Shown here piece after piece: positions 12,621 through 26,156 of a stretch of DNA of 64,000 nucleotides (position 1 is the first letter of the stretch; each line of letters begins with the position of its first letter). Location of the stretch: positions 62,001 to 126,000 of the forward strand of contig VYZB01000524.1 of NCBI GenBank assembly GCA_013397455.1. Direction: 5' to 3'. Made by a program: the position numbers and the translations under genes. The notes beneath the pieces were generated by a model. It did no database searches, had not been told where the DNA came from, and worked only from the letters and a program-made list of their open reading frames with translations. Source of the stretch: Crotophaga sulcirostris. Taxonomy: Eukaryota; Chordata; Aves; Cuculiformes; Crotophagidae.

Positions 12621-14599
12621 ATGGCCACTTTAGCTTCTTACACTTTGTGATTTTCACTTTCAAATGCTGAAGCTGAGCTGTCTGTTGTCATGCACAGCTT
12701 CATCCTCTGACCACTGTTCAGCAGGAGTGAAACTTTGATTATTCGTTAATTTGAAGACGAGGGAGAAAAGGTAAAGCGTAATTTTAGCTGCACTTATTAA
12801 CTTCTACAAACCTCTGCTAACACAAGCACTTTGGAAAGATGATCCCAAGAAAACACAGACTTGGTGTCTTTAACAGAAACGAAGGTACTGATTCACTGGA
12901 GTGGCGGTAGAGCTGTGGTTTATCTTCAGAAATGACAGTGGGAAGCGAAAAAATGTAACCTTCATGTGAAGGAAGCTGTGCTAAAAGATGTTTCAAGATG
13001 AAAATGAAATTGCTGAAAAAAAGAAAGGAGGGTGGGGAACGTGGATTTTATGGGATACATCCATTCGGGAGACATGTACTGGCACGGGAGCTATCACTAG
13101 CAGTAACACATCAAAGTCTCTCCAAATGCTGTAGCTCTGACACCAAGTTCTGACACTAAAGCAAGGGGCTGCTGTTTGAGACGCATTGTGACTTGTGAGT
13201 GCAGGATTATTGATTCTGATGGCTTAATGGATCACTCGTGGTTGACATGGGGCCAGTGACCATGGTGGGTTTTCATTCATGTGGGCTGCCAGATGGGAGT
13301 CCTCATCATAAATATATATATAATAGTCCTGAGGATTTAAAGGAGCTGATTTCCCAAGGCTGACGAAAACTGAGGGAAGTTGATTTGGTGTTAAAACATT
13401 CTCAGGAAAATGTGAGTGAGAAGCAAGAGCTTTTTGAGCAGGGGCCAAGAAATTCAAGATTTCAGAGTCAGGAAAGAGGATGCGATTTAACTAACAGCTA
13501 TCTTAGCTTGGTAGCAATGAAAGAAATAACTGGAAGCAATAACAAGATTAACAAACTTCAAAAAGAGAAATAGGTAGTCATCGTGTGCACCTGGAGTTAT
13601 CGTGTGAAGACAACCAGCTAAAGACATCTAAAGGGCCATTGCCTATTGAGGAAAGCTACAGAATAAAGGGACTCTAGAAACATGTTAGCAAAGAGGAATT
13701 GGGTTATGAGCCAGTGAAATGACCATTTGGAAATCATCAATCATAATGACATAGAAGACACTAACAAGTCATAACCACTGTTATCCTGCATTTGGAAAAG
13801 GAACAGTATAATGGTACTCCTGTCCTGTGACCAAGAAGCAACGGAGGATGTTGGAACAATGTATATTCGGCTCAAACTCCAAACCAGCAGGCTTGGTAGC
13901 TTTTATCTAATAGTTCAAAGCAAGATTGCTTAAGTGCTCTCTGGCATTTACCTCTCAGCCTGTTGTAAGGCTATACACAAGGGATTCAGCGTGGAGATGT
14001 CCACTCAAACTGCTCAAACTGGAAAACAAGTGGTGTAGTTTCTTTAATGCACTTCGCACACAGGCAAAGAAATGAGTGACCAGCCTGAACCAAAAAGTCA
14101 TTGCTAGCAGGCACGAGATGTTTCTGGTGGGATCATTGTCACCAGCAACTGGAGGTGAACATTCTTGTAAAATGAGCAAGGTGACACAGAGACTGATGGA
14201 GTTTCAAGCCCGAGTGGGAACAAAGAAGCTGGAGAGGGTAATCTGAGTGGCTTGGCACACTGACTCTTTTAAAACAAAATGAAGCTTCACCACACAGAGT
14301 GGTGCTATTGAGGAGCAAGAAATCACTCCTGGTTAGAGACCAGGGGACTGTCTGGCAGAGCAGGGACTTGGTAGGAGCTGCAGTAGAAACCCAACAGAAT
14401 AGTGTTTCCTTGTGAAAGCTGATGCCCAAATGTGACTCCCGGAGGTTAAAGTGGCTGGGAAGGCATGGCAGTAGGGGTTTTGCCTCTGCACAGAGGAGAC
14501 AATGGAATAGTGCCTGTTTTTTGTGTTCTTACCTTAAGTAGGATATTGCAAAATGGGACAGCCACAGATGCAATCCCCACGCTGGAGAAAATGCCATAC

Positions 14600-14849
14600 A
14601 GCAAACAGTGGAAAAAAGGCTTGATGTGTTTAGCTTATCAAACAGAAGATTGAGGAATAACTTGATTAGAGTGTGTAAGTACTTCCATGGGAGAAAACAC
14701 CAGTTGCTGAAGGGCTTTTTAATCTAGAGGATAAAACAAGAGTAAGAAACAATAGCTGGACAGTGAAGCCAGCTATTCCACTTCAGAGCAGGCAGACATT
14801 GTTAACAATGAGGGTGATTAACCACTGGGAGAAGGTCCCAAGGGGCCGA
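14600..14849 (+). mobile_element. Old, diverged CR1-like LINE fragment
   Basis: The motifs gtgtaagtacttccatggga, gggctttttaatctagagga and gagggtgattaaccactggg match the order of older CR1 families in sense orientation. It is more diverged than the other copies. It contains attgttaacaat as part of the repeat. Confidence 0.6.
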
Positions 14850-15827
14850 TCGCTTGTTTGTTTCTTGCTGTCCATACATCGGGTGGGATTGCTTCTCTGG
14901 AGGATTTACTTTACTCACAGCTGTGGAATTGGATTTGATTCATGGAGAACTGGATTGAATGTGCTACCCGGTGCCTTACGGCTGATGGTCCCTTTGGGCC
15001 TTTGAAGCCCTTAGCTGCATCTGGAAATGATTTGGCAGCACTTTGGGCCTTTCCAGCTGAGGATCCCGATGGACTTTTGGGGTGATGCCAGCATGGCCTG
15101 CCCCACAGAAGGGGTTCAGCTGAGTCACTCATCACATGTTGTACCTGTGGCAAAGGGCCCTGTTAACCCCCACACAGATGAGACATGGCCCTAAGCAACT
15201 ACCTGGAGCTCCCAGAGACATAGAACAGCTCTGAGAAGCACAGGTAAAGGCTCTCCAGCTGTTCCTAGCTTTTGGAAAGACCTGAGACAGCAGAGAGCTG
15301 GGTGCAAGGGCAGGTGAAGTCAGTCAGTACAAGGAGAAAGGCCAGCTTGACCCCTCTGCAGGGCTGAGGCAGAACAAGAATGGGTTGCAAGCCTCTACTC
15401 TTTTTTTTAGACTCCACTGCCTCTGACATCACTGAGGTCTGAACCTCAGAAGTTCCCTCAAACACTTATTTCTGTGGTGCTCTGGGAGCTGTTCAGAACT
15501 TACTTGCAGCCAGAGACATTCAGCAAGCACAAAGCCACCTCAGGACTCCAGGTGTCCAAGACACCCTTGGGAGACCTACTCCCACCCCTTGGCGTTGGCC
15601 CCCCTGCCCTCCCACTGTCACCCAGCTCATCTTTTCAGACAACTGGGAGCAGTGAGCAAATAGTTAAAGTTTTGCTTCTCCACCCAGTGGTGGGTGTTGT
15701 CTGTCTCAGAAACAATATAAGAACAGTCGGAAGTTGCAGCTGGCAAGTAATATTTGGAGTAGCAGTCGTGGGGCATATAGGTCTGGTGTGGACTGTCTTT
15801 TCCTGAGCCTCTAAACACTTGTGCAGA

Positions 15828-15915
15828 ATGTCCGAGAGCAAGAAAAAAGGGAAAGGAAAGAGCAAAAAGAACAAAGAAGGGAAAAAAGGGGAAAGAGAAC
15901 CTGATCCAGGAAAAG
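15828..15915 (+). CDS. NRG2: NRG2 alternative first coding exon (short, signal-peptide-less isoform)
   Basis: This exon encodes 29 codons plus one base. Neuregulin 2 is an EGF-family ligand for ErbB3/ErbB4 receptors, acting at neurons, glia and muscle. The peptide begins MSESKKKGKG and ends GEREPDPGK; 11 of 29 residues are Lys and there is no hydrophobic signal peptide. From memory, short mammalian NRG2 (don-1 type) starts with MSES, then a basic stretch and REPDPG; NRG1 type I starts similarly (MSERKEG). The ATG has A at -3, and an in-frame TGA at 15804-15806 rules out a longer N-terminus by read-through. The exon ends at aaaag|gtactt, a usable but non-consensus donor in phase 1. It joins 46136 to make GCT (Ala), giving DPGK-A-VPPKLKK. 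The transcription start is not visible; AATATAAG at about 15714 is only a weak TATA candidate. The long isoform would use a different first exon outside this window. Confidence 0.85.
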
Positions 15916-17767
15916 GTACTTTCCATTTTTCACAAATTTACTTAAAGGAAGAAGAGAGAAGCTAGAAAGCCAGCAGGAAAGTACTCGTGGGTTGCACGAG
16001 GGTGCAAATGCTAGGGAGCATTTGCCAGGCAAATGTGCAGATCTTTGCATCTCATTCATATTTCATGCTGTTATAGGTCTGCTTTCTTTTTGATCTTCTC
16101 TCTCTCTTTTTTTAATACCCAAAGCCTCAAGAACTCAGGGCGATGTGCTATTCTTTGGAAAAACAGCAGCACTCGGTTCCTGTCACGGTGATGTTGTAAT
16201 TGAGGGGGGTTGTGCCGATTCTCTGGTGTGGGGTTCTGGTGTGTTGTGTTTTGCTGTCTGGTTGGTTGTTTTCCTTCTCCTTCCTGAGATAAATATCAAA
16301 AGCCACTATTTGAGAGGATCACAAGGACTGTTCCTTGGGAAAGAACAACTCTCAGAGACCAGGTTTAAGTTACAGCCTCCCTATTTGAGGTAACTGCATT
16401 GAGTTGTAGTTAAAGACATGTGGACTGTAAACCTGCACTCTGTGCTGATATGCTTATTAGCAAAACTAGGCTGTTCCTTAGAGGAGATCTGGCTACTCCT
16501 TGCTGAATGAGCAAGGCAATACTTAAGATGTTTCCAGGATAAAATGTTTAGATTACCTTTAACTGATAAAGTTTGGTTCCCAAGTACGTGGGGAGTATGA
16601 GCCAGGGCAAGGCAAGAGCCTTCCTGGAGAGATACAGAGGCTTTGGGGGTAATGCAGCACGCTGGTATTTCTTTCTCTACCATGGTATCAGGGAGGGATT
16701 ATCCCTGGCTGTTTCTTATCTGTGGTTTATCTGGCAATGTATTTGGACTGAGCAGCAACACTGTCAGATTTTGTGTTTTATCAGTGCTAAGAGGGGCTCC
16801 AAGCTGGACTGGGACCTGGAGGAGTCTGTCAGGCAGTTTAGCTCTTCATTTGCCTGGATGTAGTTCTGCTCTTGGTCCCGCTACCTCGGTGCTAGCGAGT
16901 GCTCCTGACCTGCATGGGTTTGTTTTGATTTTGCAGCAGCATCACTGGTGGCAGGGTTTGCCCCTGCCCTTTTCATCCCTTTACTGGCCTGCTGACCACC
17001 CTGCCGTACCCAGGGCATGGGCTTCTCCACTCCCTCTGCTGGGGTGGCAGCCTGACCCCATGTGTGGTCTCCTGCTGATGACATAAGAACTTTGCTATTG
17101 CTGTGGAGTATGGGAAGACTTTTGGGGTAGCTTCAGGACAGGCAGCTTGAAACCACCAAGCAGAGGCAGACTGGAGATTTGGAGATGACTGGATCTGCCC
17201 GAGGGAGTTACAGGGATGGGGGAGCTTTCCCACAGCCATTGGTGGGGTGACCTTGCTTCCTACATGCAGAGACGGGGCAGGCCAGTGCCTACATCATGGG
17301 CATCTTCTCTGCTGGGAGCAGGATGGAGGGGCTGGTGGGACTGAGAGGCACTGACTTGGGCACAGTGGGGCTGCTGAGGGAGCATCCCCCTGCCTTGAGC
17401 CCCATGGGCCATGGCAAGGCCATGGGTGCTGTGTATGGAGGAAAGGACTGGGCGTGAGCTGAGGACTCAGACCACACTCTGCTTCCTGGCACCACACTAA
17501 GGCCCTGTAGTAACTCACTGCTCTAGAGGGAACATGTAAAGCCTCTTTACCTGTGGCTGCTCATGGTGACAGTGTAATCCTCTGCTGAGACACGCTATAG
17601 GGGTGTTCTATCACATATAAAGCCCAAAATGGGATGCTTTGACCAGAGTGCAAACCCCCTTTCTCTCTACTAGTGCATCCAGAGCAGAATTGAGGATGAT
17701 TGCATTGATCCTGTCTGTACTTAAACCAAAGAAAATAAAGGTTCTGGGTTTGGCTTGCACATCAAGT

Positions 17768-17897
17768 CATAGAATCATAGGTTGGTTTGTGTTGGAAGGG
17801 ACCTTAAAGCTCATCCAGTTCCAGACCCCCTGCCATCGACAGGGACACCTCCCACTGGATCAGGGGGCTCAAAGCTCCATCCAACCTGGTCCTGACA
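17768..17897 (-). mobile_element. CR1 LINE fragment, 3' end
   Basis: Antisense CR1 terminus: catagaatcatagg, ggaagggaccttaaagctca, gggacacctcccactggatc, ccatccaacctggtcctgac. Truncated after about 130 bp. Confidence 0.9.
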
Positions 17898-18730
17898 TTT
17901 TATTGCATTCATTACTAACTAGATTGCTTAGGTCCAGGTGACCCTTTTGCCTGGTATCGCTACAGAGGTTGCCCATTGTTTACTCTGTGGGTCCATCAGA
18001 GGAAGACCCTTGGTTGTCTGTGGTGTCTCTGGACCACAAATCCCACGTGGTTGGGATCGGTGGAACCCACGAACACCTTTTCCCATCATGGGTCACCTTT
18101 GCCATGTTGTCAAAGGGGCACCACAGCAATGCTTCCCCAGAGGATTTATAGTAGAGAAGAGTTCCTCCCCCAGTCACTTCTGAACCCCAGTTTTTGTACA
18201 CAGGCCCTCACTCCAGCCAGCTGAGCATCCTGTGGACTCTATTTCTCCAGCTTGTGGCTGGACCCCAGGCTGCTCTCCAGCGTGCTCAGGCTGAGGCAAA
18301 ATCCCAGCCCTGGCACAAATCAGACAAATGGCAGTGCACTGCAGGGGCAATTTGAGTTATCTGGTTTTCCCCAGGATGTAGTATTCTCATGCAAGTGGGG
18401 TGTGCTGGCCCCTCTGAAACCAGGATGCAGAAGAAGAACCTACAAAAATCTTAAATAGATGCTCAGGAGATCTGAATGGGAATGTTTGTTTCGCTGCCAA
18501 TGCAGGGCAGACTCAGGGGATTATAATAGGTTGGAAAGCCTACCTTCTTTTATATAGTATCCCTGACCAGTCTCTGGCTGTCGAGGACCAAACTTTGTTA
18601 CCTGTGGCACTCTGGAAGTCTTGATGACCCTTGTGCTCTGTCTGCATGGGAAATTGCCCCTAGATACCCCTTCATGATGTGCTCTGCAGAGAGCCCTGGG
18701 ACAACTCTGGCACAGAGAACAGCTCCCAGT

Positions 18731-18799
18731 CTTGCAGAGGTGACCTCCCCAACCTTGCAGAGGTGATCTCCCCAGCGTTCCAGAGGTGACCTCCCCAGC
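18731..18799. repeat. 23-bp minisatellite, three copies
   Basis: The unit is cttgcagaggtgacctcccc plus aac, repeated three times with few changes. It is GC-rich and intronic. Confidence 0.85.
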
Positions 18800-21700
18800 C
18801 CTGCCATATGTTCTGGGGGAACGGCCCCATGTGGCAGAGCTGTTCACTGCTAATGAATCAGACTAGGAAAAAAAAATCTTAGAGTGAGAGAGACTTGAAA
18901 CAGCAGTTTCAGGGAAGAGCATCCATGTGCCATGGGGGAGCTAGGTTTCCCCTGAGGTCTCCCAAACTCAGAGAAGATTCTTCCAGTGTGACTTTTAACG
19001 CATTTTTGGGGACTTCTGTGGATAAGTAAGAGAGAATTGCTGATCTCATGTGAAGCGCTAGCTTTGTTCTGGGGACAAAGATCCTGAAGTCACATTTTTA
19101 TGGCTGTAGTGATGCAGCTGTCCTAAAGCGAGTGCCTCGACTACAGATCTAGACAGCGGAACAGCCTATGAAGGCCTCCAGAGGGAGATGGTGTCCATCT
19201 ATGAAGCGCCATCAGGATCCCTCTTTTAGATGTCTGTAAAATACGTTGTAAGATAGACTGTGTCCCACCCAAAATACGTGGAAGGCACACCCTGCAGAGA
19301 CTACGTGAGCTGCAGAATGTAGCAACAGACCAGCAAATAAATGTATGATGCTCCCACAATGCTGGAAAAGTTCAGGTCTGGAAGAAAACTTCCTTACTGC
19401 AAGAGAAGATGGTACTTTTAGTGGACACGGGATGGCGTGGGGCAATCAAAGATGTGACAGTGAGGCAAGACCATGGGTAGAAAAGAAACTGCCCTCTCCC
19501 AATTAGAAAGGTTTGGGGTAGATGCTGGAGAAGTGGGAGAAATGGACTGATTGCAATACAAAATTTCAGAAGGGTAAGGGGAGAAAACGCAGAGCTGTGG
19601 CGGTGGATTAGAAGGCAAGTGCACCAGCCTCGCAGGGAAACAGGCAGAAAGACAGCAAAAGGACTGGAGGAAGCCTTGATAGTGGAGTAGGTGAACAGCA
19701 AAGTGAGACTATGAGTCTATGAGTGAGTGAGGCTATGAGACTGGAAACAGTCTGTGTTTCACCCGTACTTCTGTGAGGTCGCTTGGGGAGAAAAGACCAG
19801 AGAAATGTAAAGCATTTGGCTGATTAAATTCCCCAGCAATTCCAGGCATTCTCTCTTATTTTTACTTGACAGTGAGAAAAACATTGCGTGTACTGAAGGT
19901 TTTTGTTGTTCATCATAGCTAGGGAGGCTGGCAACACAAGAATTGTGCCTTTCTCTCGAATTGCCTGTGGCAAATGTCAATGCTGGAAAAACTCCTTGGA
20001 GAGCAGGTGGAGAACCTCTGCGGAGCGCATCTGGATTCAGCAGGAACCACTGTGACCTCAGTCCCCGCACTAGTCAGGATTTGCTAGAAAGGTTGTGCAG
20101 CAGGGTGTTGTGATTGAAACTGCAGGGGTTGAAGGGATGAAGGTCCCCTGGGTGTGGGATTGCAGCAGGAGCAGGCGTAGGTCAGCCAGGTCTACCAGCC
20201 TGGGGTGTTCTAAAGCGCTGCTTTAAACACAGTTAACGCAGAGCTTTGTGGTGGAAGCTCGTGCAGTCATCGGGGATATTTAACAGCAGTGCAACCAACA
20301 CTGCTGGCTGAGGTACCTCTGCATGAGCTCTGACCACATTGCAGGGTGAACATGCTCTTGATTTGTTCTTAGAACTGGAGTCACTGCTACAAACAGAAGA
20401 CTAAGGAACTCATAGAGACATAAGCCCAAAGGTTTGTTTACAAGGAGGATAACCCACAGCAGTTATCCTACAGTAGCAATTTTGTTTTCTCTAGAACACC
20501 CAGACACACAAGGTACCAGATGTCAGCTGTGCTCCAGGATCTGTCCACATGCATGTTTTCACTACAGCATTTCCAGTGGCTAAACTAATGGAATGCTGTT
20601 GCCATTGCCATGTGGCTGAGAGCACGCATGTGGCCAGTTACCATGGATCAGTGAGCGTGCAGTAACTTGCTTGGCTTTGGGAACGGAGAGGAGCTGACTC
20701 ACAACCTCCAGTGATTCACACAGGGGTAAAGAGGTTATATCTCCTGGCTGCTTTCTGATCTTTTCACTGAGTCTCATGCAAAAGAGGAATTGATAAATGA
20801 GTATGTGGCTTTGTTCCTTCACTGCCCTTGGCTCATAGTCTCAGGTGTTAATACAAACAGAAGGGTTATGGGAGTGAGACCCAGCAGGGCTGAGGAATAA
20901 CCCATCTTTCCATTCAGGCAGACTAGGAACTCCTGGCAGAGGGGCAGGATGGAGCAGAGTAGTACATTGGTAAGTAATCCCACTATGGATCCAAGAGCTG
21001 GAGAGTCAGAGACCTAGACATCCCATTTTCAGTCCCTTTTTGGAGATAAGTGTAAGTAACCTGGGAAAGGTAGTCTCTGGCAAGAGGAGGAAGATCTGGA
21101 GAGGGGCTGGCAGCAGTATGGCTGCTGCCCATGGAGGTCATGCCCTTGGCTCATTCTCCTGCCACTGTAATACGACAGGCTCCAGCTGCAAAGCTGTGTT
21201 GCCATGAACACCATGGCTCTGACATCCTTCTTCTTGCTTCTGGACTGCCAGCCTCCTGCTCTGAGTGCTACCCTGCTTTCCAGTCTTGGTTCAGCACTGA
21301 GCTTTGATGGGTCTGCAGAAGTGCTAGAAGATGGGATGAGACCAGGGCAGGGTCAGTGTGTGGACCTACGTTACACTTCTGCTGCTGCGTAAGTCCAGAA
21401 GCAGTGAGAGGAGGGGGAACAAGCCTCCCTTGGTCTCCGATGAACACTTTCAGATGCAGAAGGGGGGTTCAACACGGGGGTCCTGGGACCCCGTGCCTTT
21501 TGCTGTGCCTGGGAGCTTTGTGACAGTGGTGCGATGCGCTCGCAGTAAGCAGGGTGAGCTGGGTGGCACAGGTAGCTGTTGCGCGGATGTGCTAGTTTTC
21601 TTCTGGGAGGAAAGCTCCGTAGAAATGAAGGTATCTCTTCAGGAGAACTTGAAGAATGTAAGTTCAAGAGCAGCTGAGCTTGCAGCTCACAACCAGGATC

Positions 21701-22476
21701 ACAAATCCAGGCCATTTCCTTTGTCTGACAGTCCACAAGACTGTGAAGTCCCAGCAAAGGCTGGCAATCCCTCCGTGCTGGAGACTGTTCAGGGCAGAGA
21801 CTGTCAGGCAGAAAGACACCCTGGAGCTGTCCTTTGGGAAAGCTGCGGCTCATGTCACTGAGGATAAGGCTGGAGGGGAGTAGGGAGCTGGGTAGGAACT
21901 GCTAACTCCTCTTGGTTCCCCCAGCAGTTGGCTGGGTGCTGTGTCAGGCTCCTCGCCACGGTGGCCGCTCACCCCCCAGTGCTCTGCCAGCACCAGTGGG
22001 GTGGAAGGGTGTGCTGACAGCAGGGGTGGCTTGGGAGGGCCAAGGCCTCTCCACCAAGGCTGGAGCCCAGCGATGGTTCTGGAACTCACCTGGTGCATGG
22101 ACCTCCAGTCTGGGGCAGGATAACGCAGCTCAAGTGATGGGGAAGTGTGGCTCTGCCCAAGAGGGAAACTCTCACTGGACCTGCAAGGCCTGGTTGGAGC
22201 AAACCTGCAGGTTCCATCTGTGTCCTGTGAGAGTGCCCAGAGCAAAGCAGGACACGTGTGTCCTGCTGGCCAGGACAGAGCCCCGGCCCCATGCTGAGCT
22301 CCAGGCAGAAAGCTGTGTTTGGGAGGAACGTGACCCAGGACGCTCTCTCGTCTGACCAGGGCGGTGTTGTTGTGTTTTTTAAATGTTCTAAATTGTAACA
22401 GCAACTGCAAGTAATAATGGTAAAAATTAAACATTTAGGTAATTAATAACTCTGATAATTAGGCTTGACAACTCAC

Positions 22477-22909
22477 GCATAGAATCATGGAATGGTTCAA
22501 GTTGGAAGGGACCTCAAAGCCCATCCAGTTCCACTCCCTGCCATGGGCAGGGACACCTCCCACTGCATCAGGGGGCTCCAAGCCTCATCTAACCTGGCCT
22601 GGAACACCTCCAGGGATGGGGCAGCCACGACTTCTCTGGGCAACCTGGGCCAGGGCCTCCCCACCCTCACAGCAAAACATTTCTCCTGAAGACCTCATCT
22701 CAATCTCCCTTCTTGCAGCTCAAAACCATTTCCCCTTGTCCTATCCCTGCACTCCCTGATCAAGAGCCCCTCTCCAGCTTTCCTGAAGCCCCTTTCAGTA
22801 CTGGAGGCTGCTCCCCACAGCCTTCTCTTCTCCAGGCTGAACAACCCCAACTCTCTCCACCTGTCCTCGTACAGGGGGTGCCCCAGCCCTTGGATCATCT
22901 CTGTGGCCT
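22477..22909 (-). mobile_element. CR1 LINE fragment, 3' end plus ORF2 C-terminus
   Basis: About 430 bp of antisense CR1, from catagaatcatggaatgg through the cacctccagggatggggcag block to the ORF2 C-terminal block ccttctcttctccaggctga and cccttggatcatctctgtgg. The ORF is broken. Confidence 0.92.
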
Positions 22910-23763
22910 GTATAAAGGCCCCTATTCAGGCACGTCTGGAAGGTGGGAGCTCCTCAATATAAGCAAGAGGTTCTTTGCAGAAAATAGTAAAGGCCACACA
23001 AAGCTGTCTCCACACAGTATTGGTAACGTACTTCTGAGGAGTCCAGTGGTCCTGGAACTCTTCCACAGCTTCCACCTACCATCCCCTTACATTTTTGAGT
23101 ACACATGGAATTCAGAGGCCAGTTTTTCTTGCTGAATTTTTGTGGCTGATAAGGATGGGGATGGGAATTGTGTTTGCTCTCCGAATCTGAGACTTGGTTG
23201 CTGGCAGCTTGAAAAGATACCTGCGAGTGTGTGAGCTGGACTGAAAGTGGTTTTTAGGTAAGCAGTGAAACCTTAAAGCTACACTAAATTCAGGTATTCT
23301 AGTGTTTTGTTTAAAAAAAGAAACAAACCCAAAAATTCGAAACAGGTTTCCTACATGACTGACTGATATTTGGAAGCTGTTCAGAGAAACCTCTTTTTGG
23401 TGTCAGAATTTGCACATTTGCTTAATTTGAGGATAAAATCAGGTTAAAATCCATCATCCAGGTTCTCAGCAGATGTTTCTCTGACTTGTCTCCTCTGGCA
23501 TTGTTGGGGTGTGTGTGATTTGTACCAGCTGAGCATCTGCCCCTCTTGCTTCCAGTAGCTTTTTTATTTGATGTCTGGAACTTTATCCCAACTTCGAAAC
23601 AGATTTTGTGCATGTGTACATGTGTTTGTACTCACATGAATTTTTTTATTCCACTTTGAAATCCATGGCAGTTTGCAGGTGTCCTCTGGTTCCCAATGCA
23701 CTCCAGCCCTCTGAGGAGTGTGGGGGTGCTGTTTGGCTAGCAGGCTACTCTGGCAAAGCCTGT

Positions 23764-23938
23764 GCTGCTGCCCAGGGAGGTAGTGGAGTCACCGACCCTG
23801 GAGGTGTTTAGGAGGAGATTGGATGAGGCACTCAGTGCCATGGTTTAGATGATGGGTTGGTGTTGGTGTTGGGTTATAGGTTGAACTCGATGATCTCAGA
23901 GGTCCTTTCCAACCTTGTAATACTGTGATACTGTGATA
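23764..23938 (+). mobile_element. CR1 LINE fragment, ATACTGTG-type 3' end
   Basis: Sense tail: gcccagggaggtagtggagt, ggaggtgtttaggaggagat, ggcactcagtgccatggttt and two to three ATACTGTG octamers. Confidence 0.9.
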
Positions 23939-26156
23939 TTCCTCTGGTACATCTCTTCCTCCAGTCAAACCACTGACCAAACTCCCATGCTCAGCAGCGA
24001 TGTCTCTGGTTCAAAGCACACCAAAGCTGTTTCCCATCTCTCAGCTTGTCCTACATGCTCCCAGAGAGAAGTCTACTTGCTCTTGGGGCAAACTGGTGTT
24101 ACTCCAGGAGTGGTGCATGCCACTGTGGGTTTGTAGAGTCTACTCTGAGTACCTCGTGTTGGCCAGGTTATTGGTCGTGCTCACACTGGTGCTATGAGAA
24201 GTCAGATCAGCAAATGAGCTCAGGTCCCAGCAGGGAATTGGCTATTGATACTCTTGAGAGAAAACTGGCCAGGAAGCTGAGACGAAGGTGCTGCCTGCTC
24301 CCGAGAACCTGGCCACAGCCCCTTGCCTGTGTTGCATGGGTGTTCAGATCCCTGTCTCCTGTGCCCGTTTCCCATCTTTGAATGCTGAGTTTGGGCCAGG
24401 CAGAGGAAAGAGGATCTCTTAAGTTGATAGTATGGTGGTTATGCATGGGAAGGGAACCAGCTTCAGCTGTGCCCGTGCTAGCACACTGCTCCCATTTGGA
24501 CAGGCAGCTGGCAGTGCCAGACAGGTCTTTCTCAGCCAGCAGGTTTGCAGAGCCTGTGCTGCTGCTCTGCGTGCTCCATGGTGTAATCAATGATGGACAC
24601 AACAGCTTGTGCTGCAGCAGCAGTTCTACATCACACAACATCCCAGTGCCAGGCTGGGTGACTTCTACCAGGCACACAGCAGTTTGCAGATCTTGTGCTA
24701 GCAGTCTTGGCTGCCTGAAAATGACTGAGTTTTCAGAGTGATTCAGATCCAGAAAGTCTTGCTCCTAGGTCTTGCATCCATAGGTCAAGGTCAAGACCTG
24801 GGCAGGCTATTTCAAAGGCCAGGAGTCTGCCTGGTTGCTGCTACCCAAGAAGCTGTTTCTCTTCCAGGGATCATGCATGTTTCATTGTCTCATTCAGGCT
24901 TTTGCCTGAAGGGCAAGGACAAGGAATGTGATGAACTTCTCTTTGGCATGGAAGTGTATTTTGCTTCACATTTGTCAATAAATGAGATTAGGTTTCTGCA
25001 TTTGTGCTGAGAGTCTGCGTGAGAGGCATGATTCATGAATGCTAAAATAAACGCTCTTGCTAGCTGTTGGGTAACAAACACAGCGAAAACTTGCATTGCA
25101 GAAGAGGTCCTAACATTGCAGAGATGCCAGTTTTATGATCAAGAAATAGTGATTCAGGCCAATTATCCTGGATCTTACATGCAATGATGACTCAGTACCA
25201 AAAGCAGTGTGTGTATAATAATGTCCGTGCTGCTTCTCTATGTGAAAGAACATTTCCCACTCGGTCCTGGGTTACCTCTTCCAATACTCCCAGATATGAA
25301 TAGTCTTTGTCTGAACCTTTTACCCTAAAAAAGTCATCTCAGGAAGATGGGAGGCAGCACGAATTACCTATTTGTGAGTGTCATTCCCACTGCCCACCCT
25401 ACTGAGCCCTGGGCACCCCCTTTCTGTCCAGCAGGGCTAGTAAGATCACCGAGGAATAAGGAAATCTTTCTGCTGTCTGAAGTGGACACATTTTGATCAC
25501 AGGAGAGTCTTAGTAAGCTCCTGGGTATCTTGGTTTGAGGGACTCCCTGAACAAATGCCAGTAGGTGGATTCCAGGAGGGACACCTTGGAAAATAATACT
25601 GGTAGTTGGGGGGGGAATGGTAAAAAATTGGAGGAATGATTGTGGGTGTTGGTTAAATAACCACTTGAGTTTCTTGCAGGAGGTGAAGAACAGTGCCCAT
25701 CCCATGCTGCCGTGGTGGCATATAGGCACCCCTGCTATGCTCCATCAGCTCCTTCCTTAACCACAAGTCTGAGGATCTGACTCAGCTTCCCTCATTCACA
25801 GTTGTGCCTTTCCAGGCGTGGGAATGAACATATTTGTTGATAACCAAGGCAGAGCAGTTGAGTTACAGCCATTGCCATGGGCAAATGGTCCTTGCCCAGC
25901 CGGCGTGGTGTCTGCACTGCAGTCAGGGAATAACAGTGCTGTGTGAAGCAGCCCTGAGCAAGCTTTTCAGTTGCTTGCTTGGACAGCAGTTGTAATAAAG
26001 CAGCAGTAAAGTCACACTGCAGTTATGGGCTGTGTAGTCCTCACACCTAGCCCTTGTTTACTGGTTACACTGCATGATTAGGGCTCTCCAGTGCTCCTCT
26101 CTCTCTCAGACTCAGAGATGCTGATGTGTCCTGCTGGTGACAGTGAAGGTGCACCA

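Larger units (their letters stand above)
1..15827 (+). other. NRG2: Region upstream of the NRG2 short-isoform exon (5' flank or long-isoform intron)
   Basis: I see no coding exon here. The content is unique-looking DNA plus CR1 fragments near 3.9-4.15, 9.1-9.3, 9.8-10.0, 11.9-12.0 and 14.6-14.8 kb, and a nested LTR pair at 7.1-8.3 kb. In mammals the long NRG2 isoform uses a large GC-rich first exon farther upstream. If the bird gene is the same, this stretch is intron of the long isoform and holds the promoter of the short one near its right end. No CpG island is evident at 15.4-15.9 kb. Confidence 0.6.

Noticed and set aside
14800..14812. attgttaacaat palindrome as a SOX dimer site
   Set aside because: It lies within an old CR1-like fragment and derives from the repeat's own sequence.
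21358..22434. Cluster of 147-194-codon ORFs on both strands
   Set aside because: Overlapping frames in a GC-richer stretch with no family resemblance or consistent codon pattern.
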